Shown here in pieces: positions 22,942-34,246 of a stretch of 64,000 nucleotides of DNA (positions are counted from its first letter, which is position 1; every line of letters starts with the position of its first letter). The stretch comes from Helianthus annuus (Eukaryota > Streptophyta > Magnoliopsida > Asterales > Asteraceae). A program made the translations under genes and the position numbers. Below the pieces are notes generated by a model that saw only the letters and a program-made list of their open reading frames with translations, ran no database searches and had not been told where the DNA came from. The DNA is taken from positions 59,015,577 to 59,079,576 of the forward strand of contig NC_035448.2 in assembly GCF_002127325.2 (NCBI RefSeq), written 5' to 3'.

Positions 22942-24835
22942 AGCTGTACAATCCCAAACCACTACAAATTGTACAACCAGGAGAACCAATCCCTACTTTT
23001 GATAATGAACCTTTGCATCCCATTCCACTAAAAGTTGTAAGACCAACAAAAAAGGAATATTATATGAGTCCGAAATTTTGGAATGAAGTAGCAATCTGGG
23101 GGCCAAGCTATACCAATAATCCTACTTCTGGTGGTGAACCTTCAGATCCCATAAAAGAAGAGATTGATGAGAAACCTGAAATCTCAGTTGTACAACCCAA
23201 AAAAGAAGAAGATGATGAAAAACAAAAGATCCCCATCCTACAACCTAAACATGAAGAAGATGAGGAAAAACCTATAATCTCAGTCAAGAATTTTGGAAGG
23301 AAGTAGCAATCTAGCCAGCTCCTGCTATGATCATCATGTTTATGTTGTTTGTTTTAGTTTGCTAATGTTATCAATGCTGTTATGCATTATGATCATGTTT
23401 TTCTGAACCTTATGTAACAATGATGTTTTGAATTATAAAAATCATGGTTTATTATGTATTAAATGATCAAAATGGTACTGGTTATTGTTTTTTTAATATA
23501 TAGTACACTTTATAACTTGTGCTGGTTACTATGTTTCTTCTGAAATTACTTGCAGGCTCATCAGACAGTGACTTCGAACAACAGGAAAAGAAACAAAAAA
23601 CAGCACTAAAAGCTGTTGCCACAAACGTTGAACCTATACGATCAACACTTTTCAAGGAATTTGATAAGAAAAAAAGAATTAGAATCAGGAACAGCCCAAA
23701 AAACCTTGCTGAATTCATGCAAGTGTTATCTGACGAACAGAAAGCAGAAGTAGATAACATGGGATTTGAAAGCATGAAGAACTTTGATATAACAAAAATA
23801 CCAACTGATCTGGGATACTGGCTCACTAACAATTATGAACCTACAATCAACACACTGAATCTAGGTACACATAATGTAGTGATAACACCAAACCTAGTAC
23901 AAGAAGTTCTTGGCATACCAATGGGTAAAGTGAAGGTTAAGGAGTTGAGTAAACCATCAATGAGTGATCCAGTTGTTGCAGAGTTTAGAAATCAATTTGA
24001 AATTGATGATGAACTGCCAAAAATGCATCATATTATTCATGTTGTGAAAGAACAGAAGGAGAGTGGAAGGCTATTTCAACTGAACTTTCTTGTAATGTTC
24101 AACTCAATAATGGCAGAGCTCACACACGGTGGCAACGTCAACATGAAATTCCTTACAACATTGCAACCTGATGTAGATATTAAGGATGTTGACTGGTGCA
24201 GCTACGTGATCGACTGCTTGAACAGAAAGACAACAAGCTGGTTCCAATCTAAAGCAGCACATTACATCGGACCGATAACATTTCTAGTGGTATGTTGTAG
24301 TTATCTAAAAATGATTTATATTTATTGTTTTTTATCAAACATAATAACAAAAACTAACTTGTAAATCAATCAGTTGGTTTATGCGCATGATACATACCAA
24401 AGAACAAATCCAACACAGAAGATGATACCAGCTGTAATGTATCATAAAAATGATACAATTAAAAAGCTTGGTCCGGTGGTGAAAAGCAATAAAAGAAAGA
24501 GAAGTGAAAAAGATGGGAAACCAGCACAGAAACTCACCTTGACAACACAAACACCTACTCAAAAGGTGGTGAAGAGTAAGAAGAAAACAAGTTTGAAAGC
24601 AGCAACAACTGGTGAAAAACGAAAGAATTTGAAGGTAAAACTGAAGATAAAGAAAAAAGCACCAGCTGAACAACCTCTATCCACATATCAACAAATCTCA
24701 AAGGAAACTGATGAAGCTAGAAATCATTACTTTAGTGACTTCCCAGAATCTCTAGACATTACACAAAGTTTGGACATTCCACAATCCCAGGAAAAACTCT
24801 CACAAATTCCACCTACAAATCCAACAAGTGGAGTG

Positions 24836-25126
24836 GTAATTTCTATTTTATTGTGTTTATTACTGAAAAAAGTGCTGGTTTAGATGGTTATTGTGAAATT
24901 GTGCTACTTTTATGACATTTAGTGTTTGGAATGTTAAATTGTGCTAGTTTATACCTAGTATATGTTAGTTTAATGTTAGAATTTGGAATGTGAAATTGTG
25001 CTGATTTATGTGCTAAAGTGTGCTGGTTTAAATGGATTATAAAACTGTGCTAGTTTGAAATGTGCTACTTTATTGTAAACTTTTATCATGTGCTGGTTTA
25101 AAAGAATGTGCTGGTTATCTTTTCAG
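24836..25126 (+). repeat. Intron with TGTGCTGGTTTA-type words
   Basis: Intron 5 of the Ulp1-like gene, about ten copies with variants such as GTGCTAGTTT and GTGCTACTTT. Confidence 0.85.
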
Positions 25127-26417
25127 GAATGGATTTGTCTGATAAAATCCAAAACAAAAGAGCTGGACATGCATGTCAAAGAAACACACGAAATGATTGC
25201 AGAATGTTTAACAAAGTACAAAGGTGAGGAGGTTGTGGATGCTGTGGATGAGTGGAGAAAAAGATTGGTAGTATATGGTGAAAAGTACAATTTCGAGAAG
25301 CAAAAATCAGAAGCAGGGAATGAAGAAAAGAAAAAAGGAGGAAGTGGAGAGAAGACAGAAGGAGGAAATGAAAAGGAAGAAGGGAATGAAGTTAAACTTA
25401 CCCAATCACAAAAAAAAATGGTGGTCTCACAATTTGATTCAACTCCTTTCAGAATCACCAGTTCAATGTGGCCAGAGATTATAAAAGAAATAGAAAAGGC
25501 AGAACAGGTAGCAAGCAGCAAAAAAGATGGTGCTGATCATGGAGTTGGTGGTGAAGAAGAAAAGGATGCAGGTGGAGAAAAGGTTAAAGATGGTAAACCT
25601 GATGGGGAAACAACAAAGAAAGGAGGTGAAGATGCTAATGAACCACCAAAGAAAGAAGGAAATGAGGTTGCTGGTCAACCAGCACAGCAAGGAGAGGTTT
25701 TTAAAACACCAGAAAATGAAACCAAAAAAGACAGTGAAAAACAAGAATTCATAGGTGAAGAAGAAAAGGATGCAGGTGGAGAAAAGGTTAAAGATGGTAA
25801 ACCTGATGGGGAAACAACAAAGAAAGGAGGTGAAGATGCTAATGAACCACCAAAGGGAGAAAGTGACACTGCTGGCCACCCAGCAAAGAAATAAGGAAAT
25901 GAGGCTGCTGGTCAACCAGCACAGCAAGGAGAGGTTTTTAAAACACCAGAAAAGGAACCCAAAACAGACAGTGAAAAACAAGAATTCATAGGTGAAGACC
26001 TAAACGCCGGAGACCAGAAGAAAAGCAAACGTACAACTCACCCTGCCGAACCTTTATGTTCACCATATATGCAGCGAGTTGTACAAATAAAAACAAAAAC
26101 TGAAAAAATTGAAGTAAGGATAGCCGAATGGATGTTCTCGACAGTTGACGACCCCTGGTAAGTATAAAAACCAACAAAATCTTAATTGGATAAAAATAAG
26201 TATTTAAACTAATGTGTAGGTATTACAACAATGCAGGGTGTTTATATTTGAGACAGCATTTAACACAAACCTTTCAAGGGTATGCCTGGAGTCGCTTCAC
26301 CCGAACTTATACATACATGTCCAAGTCCTAACAGCTTGGTCATTGGTACTAAACAGTGAAGAGGTCTACAGAAGCAAAGGTTCGCCGGCAAGAGTTTTCT
26401 GCCCATGCAACATGCTG

Positions 26418-26629
26418 GTATGTTTTCTAATATGTGCTGGTTTTAATAACAGATTAGAAAAAGCACATTTAACAAAATGTGCTGGATTATTACACATTGT
26501 GCTGGTTTTGAAATATTAATGTTTTATTAATAGCTGGTTAGTCTAATAAATGAAATGCTATTATTGTGCTGGTTCATAACACATTGTGCTGGTGCTGGTT
26601 TATAACACATTGTGCTGGTTTCTGTGCAG
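26418..26629 (+). repeat. Intron with TGTGCTGGTTTA-type words
   Basis: Intron 7 of the Ulp1-like gene. Copies run up to the acceptor site at 26628-26629. Confidence 0.85.
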
Positions 26630-27373
26630 GGAGAAAACAACTTCAAACCAAAACTGAACAAAAAGACCTGCACACAAAATTTCAGAGAAAACATTGCCGC
26701 GACATTGATGACTACCGAGTTTGGAACTATTAGGAAAGTGGACATGTTGTTCATTCCAATACTACAACACAAGCACTACTACATTGTATGTTTTGATTTC
26801 AAGGGAGAAGCCATCAAGATTATAGACAACATGAAAGGGAAAGCAAAAGCACAAAAAATGGCACGTGCTAAAAGAGTGGTAATATATTGATGCCCATTAA
26901 TTCTGTGCTGTTTATTTTTATTATATTTGTGATGCTTAGGGATTTTGATTTTGAAAATTTTCAAATTACAGAAAGAAATTGTATGTGATTACCTTGAAGT
27001 TGAATACCCAACAATGCACACAAAGATGTCACCCTTGGAACCAGAAATAATGAAAATGTCGTGGCAAACGGAAAAGAACTTTGTAGATTGTGGTGTCTTT
27101 GCAATGAGACACATGGAGACATACACAGGGAATCATGTGAGCAAGAAGGAATGGGATAGTGGGCTGTCGAAAGAGTCACCGGAACAAGACAAAGAGTTGG
27201 TTGAACTGAGATACAAGTATTTAAGCAAAATACTTTTATCCGACATCAACTTAGCGAAAGGTGAAATGATGGAACTGTTAGAGAAGTATGAGAAGATGGA
27301 GCCTGAAAAGAAAGAGGAATGCAAGAAAAATGCGGAAACGAAAATCAATGACAGATTGAACCAGAAATATTGA

Positions 27374-27840
27374 TTGTGTTGGTTGAACAATATAACATTA
27401 GTTTGGTAGTTGTCTGTAATATTTTGTGCTGGTTTAACAATTAACATGGTGCTGGTTTAACAATTACATTGTACTGCTTTAACAGTTATATTAGGAAAGT
27501 TAATTTTATGCTGGTTTTACAATTAATATTGTGCTGGTTTCACTATTACAATATGTGCTGGTTTCATAGAAGAATTTTAAAATTGTGCTGGTTTTAAAGA
27601 ACAAAGTTTAAAATTGTGCTGGTTTCACTATGACAATATGTGATGGTTTCATAGAAGAAGTTTAAAATTGTGCTGGTTTTATAATTGTGCTGGTTTTAAA
27701 GAACAAAGTTTAAAATTGTGATGGTTTTAAAGAACAAAGTTTAAAATTGTGCTGGTTGAATGTTGTAAAGAAATCCAAGAAATCCAAACTGAAATGAAAA
27801 AAATAACAAATCCAAATATCATGATTTCCAAGACACACGA
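27374..27840. repeat. Spacer between the two convergent MULE genes, word array
   Basis: About fifteen copies of TTGTGCTGGTTT with A/T-rich spacers, plus longer duplicated blocks (AAAGAACAAAGTTTAAAA three times). It must contain both poly(A) regions. No ORF. Confidence 0.85.
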
Positions 27841-28471
27841 CTAACTACTCTTCTGGGAATCAGCAACAGTAGTCTTCATCTTACAAGTACGACTATTATG
27901 TCCATGACCTCCACATATCAAACAACCTCTAGTTTTAGTTTTCTTTGATACTCTTGAAGATGATACCTCACGAAAAGACTTTAAGCGTTTGTTTGAACCA
28001 CACCCCTTGTTTCTAATACCACTAGGTGGAAGAATGGTAGCAGAAGACGATGAACATGGCTGATCAGCATGAAGAATATTAGCTAATCTTGCATTCTTGT
28101 CAAGTGATTCTGCAGGAAGGTCAGCAGAATCAACCTTCAACTTCGACTCGATCACGTGGTCTCTATACAACGATAACAGGTCAATATTTGTAACAAGACG
28201 GTTAACAATATGTTCAGTTGCAGTCATTATCTCACGCACAATGCTGGAAGCACGTTCAACTTGATTACCAGCAGCATTTTGATCAAAACTCAAAACTTTT
28301 GTCTTTTTTGGAACAACATCTCTTGTCCAACGCCTCATAACATATTTTTTTAGGGAACTCCTTTATACCACAAAGACGAAGAACACAAAAGGCATGCCTA
28401 CATAGCAAACCATACTGCTCATATCGGTTGCAGCTGCATTTAATTACCATATCCTTAGGAGTAAAAAGAAC

Positions 28472-28629
28472 CTACACAAATAACAAATGCTTATATTGTG
28501 CTAGTTTATAACAAAAGTGTGCTGGTTTATATATGTAAAATTCTAATTGTAAATATAAATCACTGTGCTACTTAAAATGTATTGTAAAAAGCAGAACATG
28601 TTTGTGCTACTAAAGGTATAAATAAATAC
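28472..28629 (+). repeat. Transposase intron 4 with TGTGCTGGTTTA-type words
   Basis: Three or four copies, written on the plus strand, hence antisense to the transposase gene. Confidence 0.75.
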
Positions 28630-29187
28630 CTCATGAAGGCCAGGAAGATTGACCTGTAGAATATAAAACTTAATTGAATCACCAACTTCTTCTTCACGCC
28701 TGCACATACAATTCTTGCAAGCAAGTCGAATTTCTTCTTGAACATCAAAAAATATCCCCCGAGTATAAATCTTTGCAGCTTCCAGTTCCAATTCATAATT
28801 GGTTTTCATGCGAGGTTGTGTGTATCTGGTATCATGATCACGTTTGCTGCGCTTAAACCTCTGAGATTCCATTGCAGTATCAAAATGGCTCAAAAACTCA
28901 ACTAATGACAATTTTGTGTTGGTTAATTGACCAAAAAAATGATTTTCACTCTCAGACCTAGATGTTGTACGCATAAGACCGGACATATGTTCATGACGAT
29001 AGTATGCAGGAATCCAATCTGATCTGAGGTTGTACATATCAGACAGCCAGCTGTTACTAGTAAGGTTGTACTTAATCATTAAATCACACCATTGTGTCTC
29101 AAACTGTGCTGGTTCAAGAGCATCAGTCCATACAACATCACATATATCTTCTTTAAAAACCTCATCTTGTGATAGCTCAGTACCAAC

Positions 29188-29470
29188 CTATAACAAAAAA
29201 AAATAATTAGTATATTAAAACAACAAACAAATACTAAAATGTGCTGGTTTATATGTTAAAGTGTGCTAGTTGATGTATAAACTTAAACTATGATGCTTAA
29301 ACTGTGATGGTTTAAAGAAAGTGTGCTGGTTTAAAAGTGTGCTGAGTTATATGCCAAAGTGTGCTGGTTTAAAAGTGTGCTGGTTTATATGCTAAAGTGT
29401 GCTGGTTTAAATGGATTGTTTAAAGTGTGCTGGTTTATATGCTAAAAGTGTGCTGGTTTAAGAAAGTTAC
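29188..29470 (+). repeat. Transposase intron 3, dense word array
   Basis: About a dozen copies of GTGCTGGTTTA, many followed by ATATGCTAAA. Plus-strand orientation, antisense to the gene. Confidence 0.88.
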
Positions 29471-30620
29471 CTTTTCAGAAACTTTGATCATTATATGCCA
29501 CATACACAAACGATGTCTGGTATCTGGGAAAACATCTCGGATGGCAATTTTCATTGCAGCGTCCTGATCAGTCACAACCACCTTAGGTGCAACACCAAAA
29601 GCCTTCAAAAAACTTTGAAGAAGCCATTTATATGATTCAGCAGTTTCAGATGCTAACAAAGAACCAGCAAACGTGACATTGTGATGATGATTATCGATTC
29701 CAGTGAACGGAACAAATACCAAGTCATACCTAAAAATTGAATTGATTATATTACAACTGCTTGCTGAATTGTGCTAGTTTAATAAAAATATGAATAAATG
29801 ATCTACAAAAAGTGAATAAAATACCTGTTCGTACGGAACGTAGCATCAAAAGACATAACATCCCCAAAGACCTCATAATTCAGTTTCATTTCTTCATCAG
29901 CCCAAAATAATCCAGCAAGAGCACCTTTTTCATCACAATAAAATTCACAAGAAAAATTCGGCAAATACAGCTTCTTCTTCATAAGACGTTGGACAGCCAT
30001 ATCCACATCAAACTCTCCAATGAACAAATTAATATCTCTTTTAAAATTTTTACAATCAGTAGACGTCACTCCAACCTTATCAAATCCACCACGAATCTTT
30101 CTCATAAGGTTGAATGCCCTAACTGGACCAATATTCATCTCAGAAAAATCAGAAAGCAGTTGCTCTTCAGTGAATGTCAACTTTCTAGACGAAGCTAAAA
30201 GATGATAATCCTCTTCATCAACAAAAGAATGATTATGCTCCTCAAATACATGAGAAACTCTATAAGTATTTTTTGGAGTTAAAGACAAACGGATGTGTGC
30301 CTTACATCCGGTACGTTTAGAAGGTCTCCTCCTTCGGTCATTTAACTTTTTATCAGCACCAACACTATCATTTACCGTGTCAACGGCACAGGATGTCGCT
30401 GAACCCTCTTTCGCACAAACAAAGTACTTTCTAATCACAACACCATTTTTTGAAGATTGGGTATGCTTTCGAGCCTCAAACCCAGATAACTTAGCATACT
30501 TCTTATAGAAATTAAAGGCAGAATCAATTGACTGGAAATGCATACCAACTACAGGTTTGGAAGAATCTGGAACAATAGGAGTATAATACTGATTACCAGT
30601 AGTTGGACAGATACGAACTC

Positions 30621-30908
30621 CTGAACAAATCAAAAAACCAGAACAAATAAAAGATATCAGCACAAACTTTACAATAAACCAGCACAAAAAACAAGCACAA
30701 CTTTACCAGACAAACTAGCACAAAATAAAGATATCAGCACAACTTTACAAACCTACACTTTAAAATATGATGTAATATAAAAAAACCAGCACAACTTCAA
30801 AAAACCAGCACAACTTCAGAACTACACTTTTAAATAAAAACCAGCACAACTTAGATCAAAACTAAAAACCTAAAAAGTAGATGAAATTAAAACTACAAGG
30901 TATTTTAC
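30621..30908 (-). repeat. Transposase intron 1, inverted word array
   Basis: About ten copies of AACCAGCACAA, the opposite orientation to all arrays to the left. Confidence 0.85.
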
Positions 30909-31279
30909 CATCGACAGTAGTAGACATCATTAAAATAGACGAGGATAAATCAGCAAATCAATGAATGAACAGAGGAGCTAGGGTTCCAGCAAATCGATGA
31001 AAACGATGAACGATTCAGCAGGATTGATCTCAATCTCGCAGGTACCGGCAAATCGATGAAAACGATCAACGATTCAGCAGGATTGAGATTGAGATTTGCG
31101 ATTGATTTAGATGAAAACGATCTCGATGAAATTGGTAAGCTCAATAAATGAATGAATGAAAAATATGAAAGAAGGAATGAAAATCGTGTGATTAAAACTA
31201 AGTACAGATCTGTTTGAAATTTGCATTTTCCAATATTACCCTTTCATCTAAATTAATGAGATTGCCACATGTAAGCTCA

Positions 31280-31331
31280 AGATTGCTTCTTAGGAAACTT
31301 AGGGAAGATTAAATTCTTAGTTGAACCTCTA

Positions 31332-31333
<2 letters not shown>
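31280..31333 (-). repeat. Right TIR of MULE
   Basis: 54 bp, inverse of the left TIR. The transposase ATG lies about 350 bp inside. Confidence 0.85.

Positions 31334-31396
<63 letters not shown>
31334..31396. repeat. (TA)n microsatellite
   Basis: About 63 bases of TA repeat directly after the MULE. Confidence 0.95.
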
Positions 31397-31399
<3 letters not shown>

Positions 31400-31749
31400 T
31401 AGTTCCATGATGTTTCAGAGTTTACTAACATGAGGTCCGAACTTAGGTTGTTAAGGGGGTCCGGCTTTGTGAGTTATATAGTCTGAATTTAGTGATGGAT
31501 GATATTGTTTCAGGGTTTATTAAATTAAGAGGGGTCCGAACATGTGAAGGATTAAAAGGGACCGAACTTGTTAGCTTAAAGGGGTCAGACTTTATGTGTG
31601 TTATATGAAACTGACTTTAATAATTTCAATAAAGGCATGCAGAATTTAGAGGGAATTATAAGTATTAATTATAAAGCTTAATCAATTGATTTTGAACACA
31701 AAATTTTGCCGACGTTATCAGTGTGGGATTCTGAATGTGGGTTGAAGGT
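31397..31749 (+). repeat. Fossil gypsy LTR, part 1 of 3
   Basis: It continues at 34247 and again at 53026. The three pieces join across two later insertions. It ends with AAGGT, the target duplication of the first insertion. Repeated GGGGTCCGAAC-type words at 31430-31600. Confidence 0.7.
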
Positions 31750-34241
31750 TGTCACACCCCCAAATTCCAGCTGCGGATAACACCCGCTTTGAGGGCGTGA
31801 CTGACCAGGATCCAGCCACCAATTATACTAAGCATTGGTTATTAGTAAAGTAGATTGCTATCTTGAGTAGTGTAGCAACATCTTAGTTTAAGTTCGATAG
31901 TAAGTTTAAACAAAACAGCGGAAGCATAAACCAAATAGTTTTAAAAGACAGTTCATGGTTCAAGATAACTAAAACCCAACACACGGGTTTTGACGATCAC
32001 TACACATTCCCAAGCAGCAGCTCCTCAGTCACTGGTTACCTGCAAAGCATGCAGTAAGGGGTCAACAATAATGCTGAGTGAGTTCACTAGTTGTCCAGTT
32101 TTAATTACCAAAAACTTGTTCACCAGTTAATTTATCCGTTTATACATGCCATGGGGAGCTACCCCAAAAGTTAGCGACTAAACTGTTTTTTTTTTCCAAT
32201 ACCGAACACTAGGTAACCGTTTGCGTTTCCGCAGGATGCCCCGATGTCAATGTTCTATCATCATTGACGGATGCCTGAGTACATTAGTTCACGACCGATC
32301 CCATACCATGGCACGGTGTGAGGTTGGTAAGACCTAAATAGCGCTATCAACTAATAACCCGTTCGCCTGGCCCCGGCGACTAATCGGTATTATGTAGTAG
32401 GGACTTGAGTGATAGAGTTTCGTTTAGTGCCGTTAGTTGCAATCCGTATAAACAGTAATTAACCAAAGGTTCCCAATAACAAGGGAAGAAAAGTAAGTTG
32501 TATCCCTCATAGGGGATAGTGTTGTTTGTAGTTCCGTTTCCCAAACCACCGGGAACGCATGCTTTAGGTTGTGAACTCACCTTGGGTTGCTCGGTAGATT
32601 AAATACCCGGTCAATCACGTTGGTCACCACGTCCTAGCATGGTCACCAAATATAGGTCAAGTTGGGGTACACGTAATCATGTATTAGTAACACGTATAAA
32701 CACATTTAGCATACAAGCATACAAACAGTTGGGTTATTGGGCCTGCCTAACATCTACACAACAAACAGTAACAGATACACATGCAGTCCAGTCAACAGTT
32801 AGCCCAACAAGTCACGGCCCAATAACACTAAGGCAGCCCAGTCGAGACAAGGGCGGTTTCGACTCGTAATGCATGGTTTCGAGTCGCAACCGGGGGATTC
32901 CGACTCGCAACTCTGGTTTCGGCTTATCATGCCTTGGTCTCGAGTCGCAGCCAGAGGTTCCGACTCGCAACCTCGGTTGCGGTTCATCATGCCTGGTCTC
33001 GAGTGTGCTGCTTGCGAGTCGCAATCTCGAGTCGCAACTAGGAGATCTCGAGTTGTCATGCCTTGGTCTCGAGTCGCAACCAGAGGTTCCGACTCGCAAC
33101 CGCAGTTACGTGCACAGAATCTTCTAGAACCTGTCGACAGTACTAACCAATAGAATTGCATTTTCATGAAATTTGTGTACTATCCCCACTAAACATGTTT
33201 CCTTGTCTGATTACAACCCAAAACAAATCAAACAAGCAGAATTTCAAATATTCATCATGTTCATAACATATTCAAATTGTTCATCAAAATCACCAAATGT
33301 TCATCATGTCTAGACTATCAATTAACCGACCCAAAACAAGTATTTTCCACTTTTCATTTGTAATATTATCGGCATTTCTAGCAGCCCTACGTTACAAACA
33401 TCCAAAACATTCGAAACATGCCAAGTTACCCAACTAGATTTCATACTTGATCCTATTTCTAGCATGTAAGACACAAGAACATATAAACACATAATATTCA
33501 CCCTCTTCGGCTTCACATCTATAATAGGAATGAAACTTATCACAATCAATAACATTTCTATTAAGCACATAACACTTATTTGGTTAACATAATTCATAAA
33601 TCAACCAAGAAGTCATAGTAATCCTCAAAAATCCACTAACCGGTTGATGAAGGATAAGAGGGATGATCTTCCTAATGAGATGTTCGAGTTGATCCGAGGG
33701 CTTGGTGTTTCCGGTTTGTATCCGAGTATGAAGAGGATGAAGGTGAATGTTGGTGCTTGTAAGGTTTAGTGAGAGAGTGAGAGAGAGAGTGAGAGTGTTG
33801 TGAGAGGAGTGTTGTAAAAATGGTTAAGGGATGGGAGGGTTGGTTTATATAAGATCTCGAGTGGGCTTAGGGTGTTGCGACTTGGGCTTTCACATGGCCC
33901 AAACCAAACCGGCCCCTAATATGTCTTACTGTTCACTCGAGACCAAGGGGTCTCGAGTTGGGTCATGGTTTCGGCTCATCTCTCATACACCCACTATTAT
34001 ATATATATATATAAATACATATATACGTACAATTTCTCAACAATTAACACGTAACAATAAATCACCGATTTTCATTTAATAACAATATATAAATATATAC
34101 AAGTTGATTAATTACAGAAATGGTTGTCCGGGAAAACCCGAAGTGTCACATTATCCCCAAGTTTTAGGAACTTTCGTCCCGAAAGTTAAGGCAGTCACTG
34201 TCAAGCTAGTATAAGTGAGAAAGTTTCAACGGGGTGTCACA
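31750..34241 (-). mobile_element. Nearly solo gypsy LTR with 91 bp of extra sequence, TSD AAGGT
   Basis: One long LTR (31750-34150; plus-strand ends TGTCACACC and TGTCACA) followed by about 75 bp that look like the polypurine tract and end of the internal region (TTATCCCCAAG and TTTCGTCCCGAAAG, compare 38410-38445), then GGGGTGTCACA, which looks like the outermost bases of the other LTR. AAGGT flanks it at 31745-31749 and 34242-34246. So almost the whole internal region and the second LTR were deleted between the two ends. No coding sequence remains. Confidence 0.8.
32855..33115. repeat. GAGTCGCAAC word cluster in LTR
   Basis: About a dozen copies of GAGTCGCAAC / GACTCGCAAC and the inverse GGTTGCG, with CTCGAGTC palindromic cores. 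The long frames on both strands here are a by-product of this repeat. Confidence 0.85.
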
Positions 34242-34246
34242 AAGGT

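Larger units (their letters stand above)
22160..27373 (+). pseudogene. Ulp1-like SUMO-protease-family gene (C48) inside MULE, premature stop
   Basis: My exon model, supported by GT-AG sites and phases: 22160-22250, 22341-22403, 22942-about 23300, 23556-24289, 24374-24835, 25127-26157, 26237-26417, 26630-26878, 26972-27373. Domains: a Lys-rich N-terminus; in exon 4 the helical region found in many plant Ulp1-like genes (YWLTNNYEPTINTLNLG); a charged low-complexity part with a tandem duplication of 207-240 bp (25549-25960); then the C48 domain in exons 7-9 with His in HYYIVCFD, Asp in IIDN, Gln in SWQTEKNF and Cys in DCGVF. The family removes SUMO from proteins, and transposon-borne members have no known substrate. 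Exon 6 contains an in-frame TAA (25892-25894) where the neighbouring repeat copy has GAA, so the protease domain would be lost. The exon 3/4 junction is unclear. Confidence 0.82.
27841..30930 (-). pseudogene. MULE transposase with FAR1 and SWIM domains, one frameshift
   Basis: Exons on the minus strand: 30930-30909, 30620-29825, 29729-29471, 29187-28630, 28471-27841. All have GT-AG sites and matching phases, about 754 residues. Domains in order: FAR1-type DNA-binding domain (GMHFQSIDSAFNFYKKYA to HNHSF); MULE catalytic core with Asp in VMSFDATF, Asp in VVVTDQDA, the CMWHI signature and Glu in RSESENHF; a SWIM finger (C-S-C...C-R-H); and a C-terminal CCHC knuckle (CLICGGHGHNSRTC). It would cut and rejoin DNA at the TIRs. 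A run of seven T (28345-28351) shifts the frame just after the SWIM domain. With six it would stay open, so the lesion is a homopolymer slip, real or from sequencing. Everything up to and including SWIM is intact. Confidence 0.88.
21926..31333. mobile_element. MULE carrying a Ulp1-like gene and a FAR1-type transposase
   Basis: 54-bp terminal inverted repeats lie at 21926-21979 and 31280-31333. Both sides read GG...GGTTC...CTAAGAA...CCTAAGTT and then TCCTAAGAAGCAATCT or GCCTAAGAAGCAATCT. Both ends lie in TA microsatellites, so the usual 8-11-bp target duplication cannot be recognised. Inside are two multi-exon genes transcribed from each end towards the middle. This is the plan of maize MuDR, whose second gene (mudrB) is here replaced in position by a Ulp1-like protease gene. 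MULEs with Ulp1-like genes are known from Arabidopsis (Kaonashi). The element looks almost autonomous apart from one frameshift in the transposase. Confidence 0.88.

Noticed and set aside
32799..33167. Overlapping long frames on both strands rich in Ser/Arg/Asp
   Set aside because: By-product of the GAGTCGCAAC repeat cluster inside an LTR.
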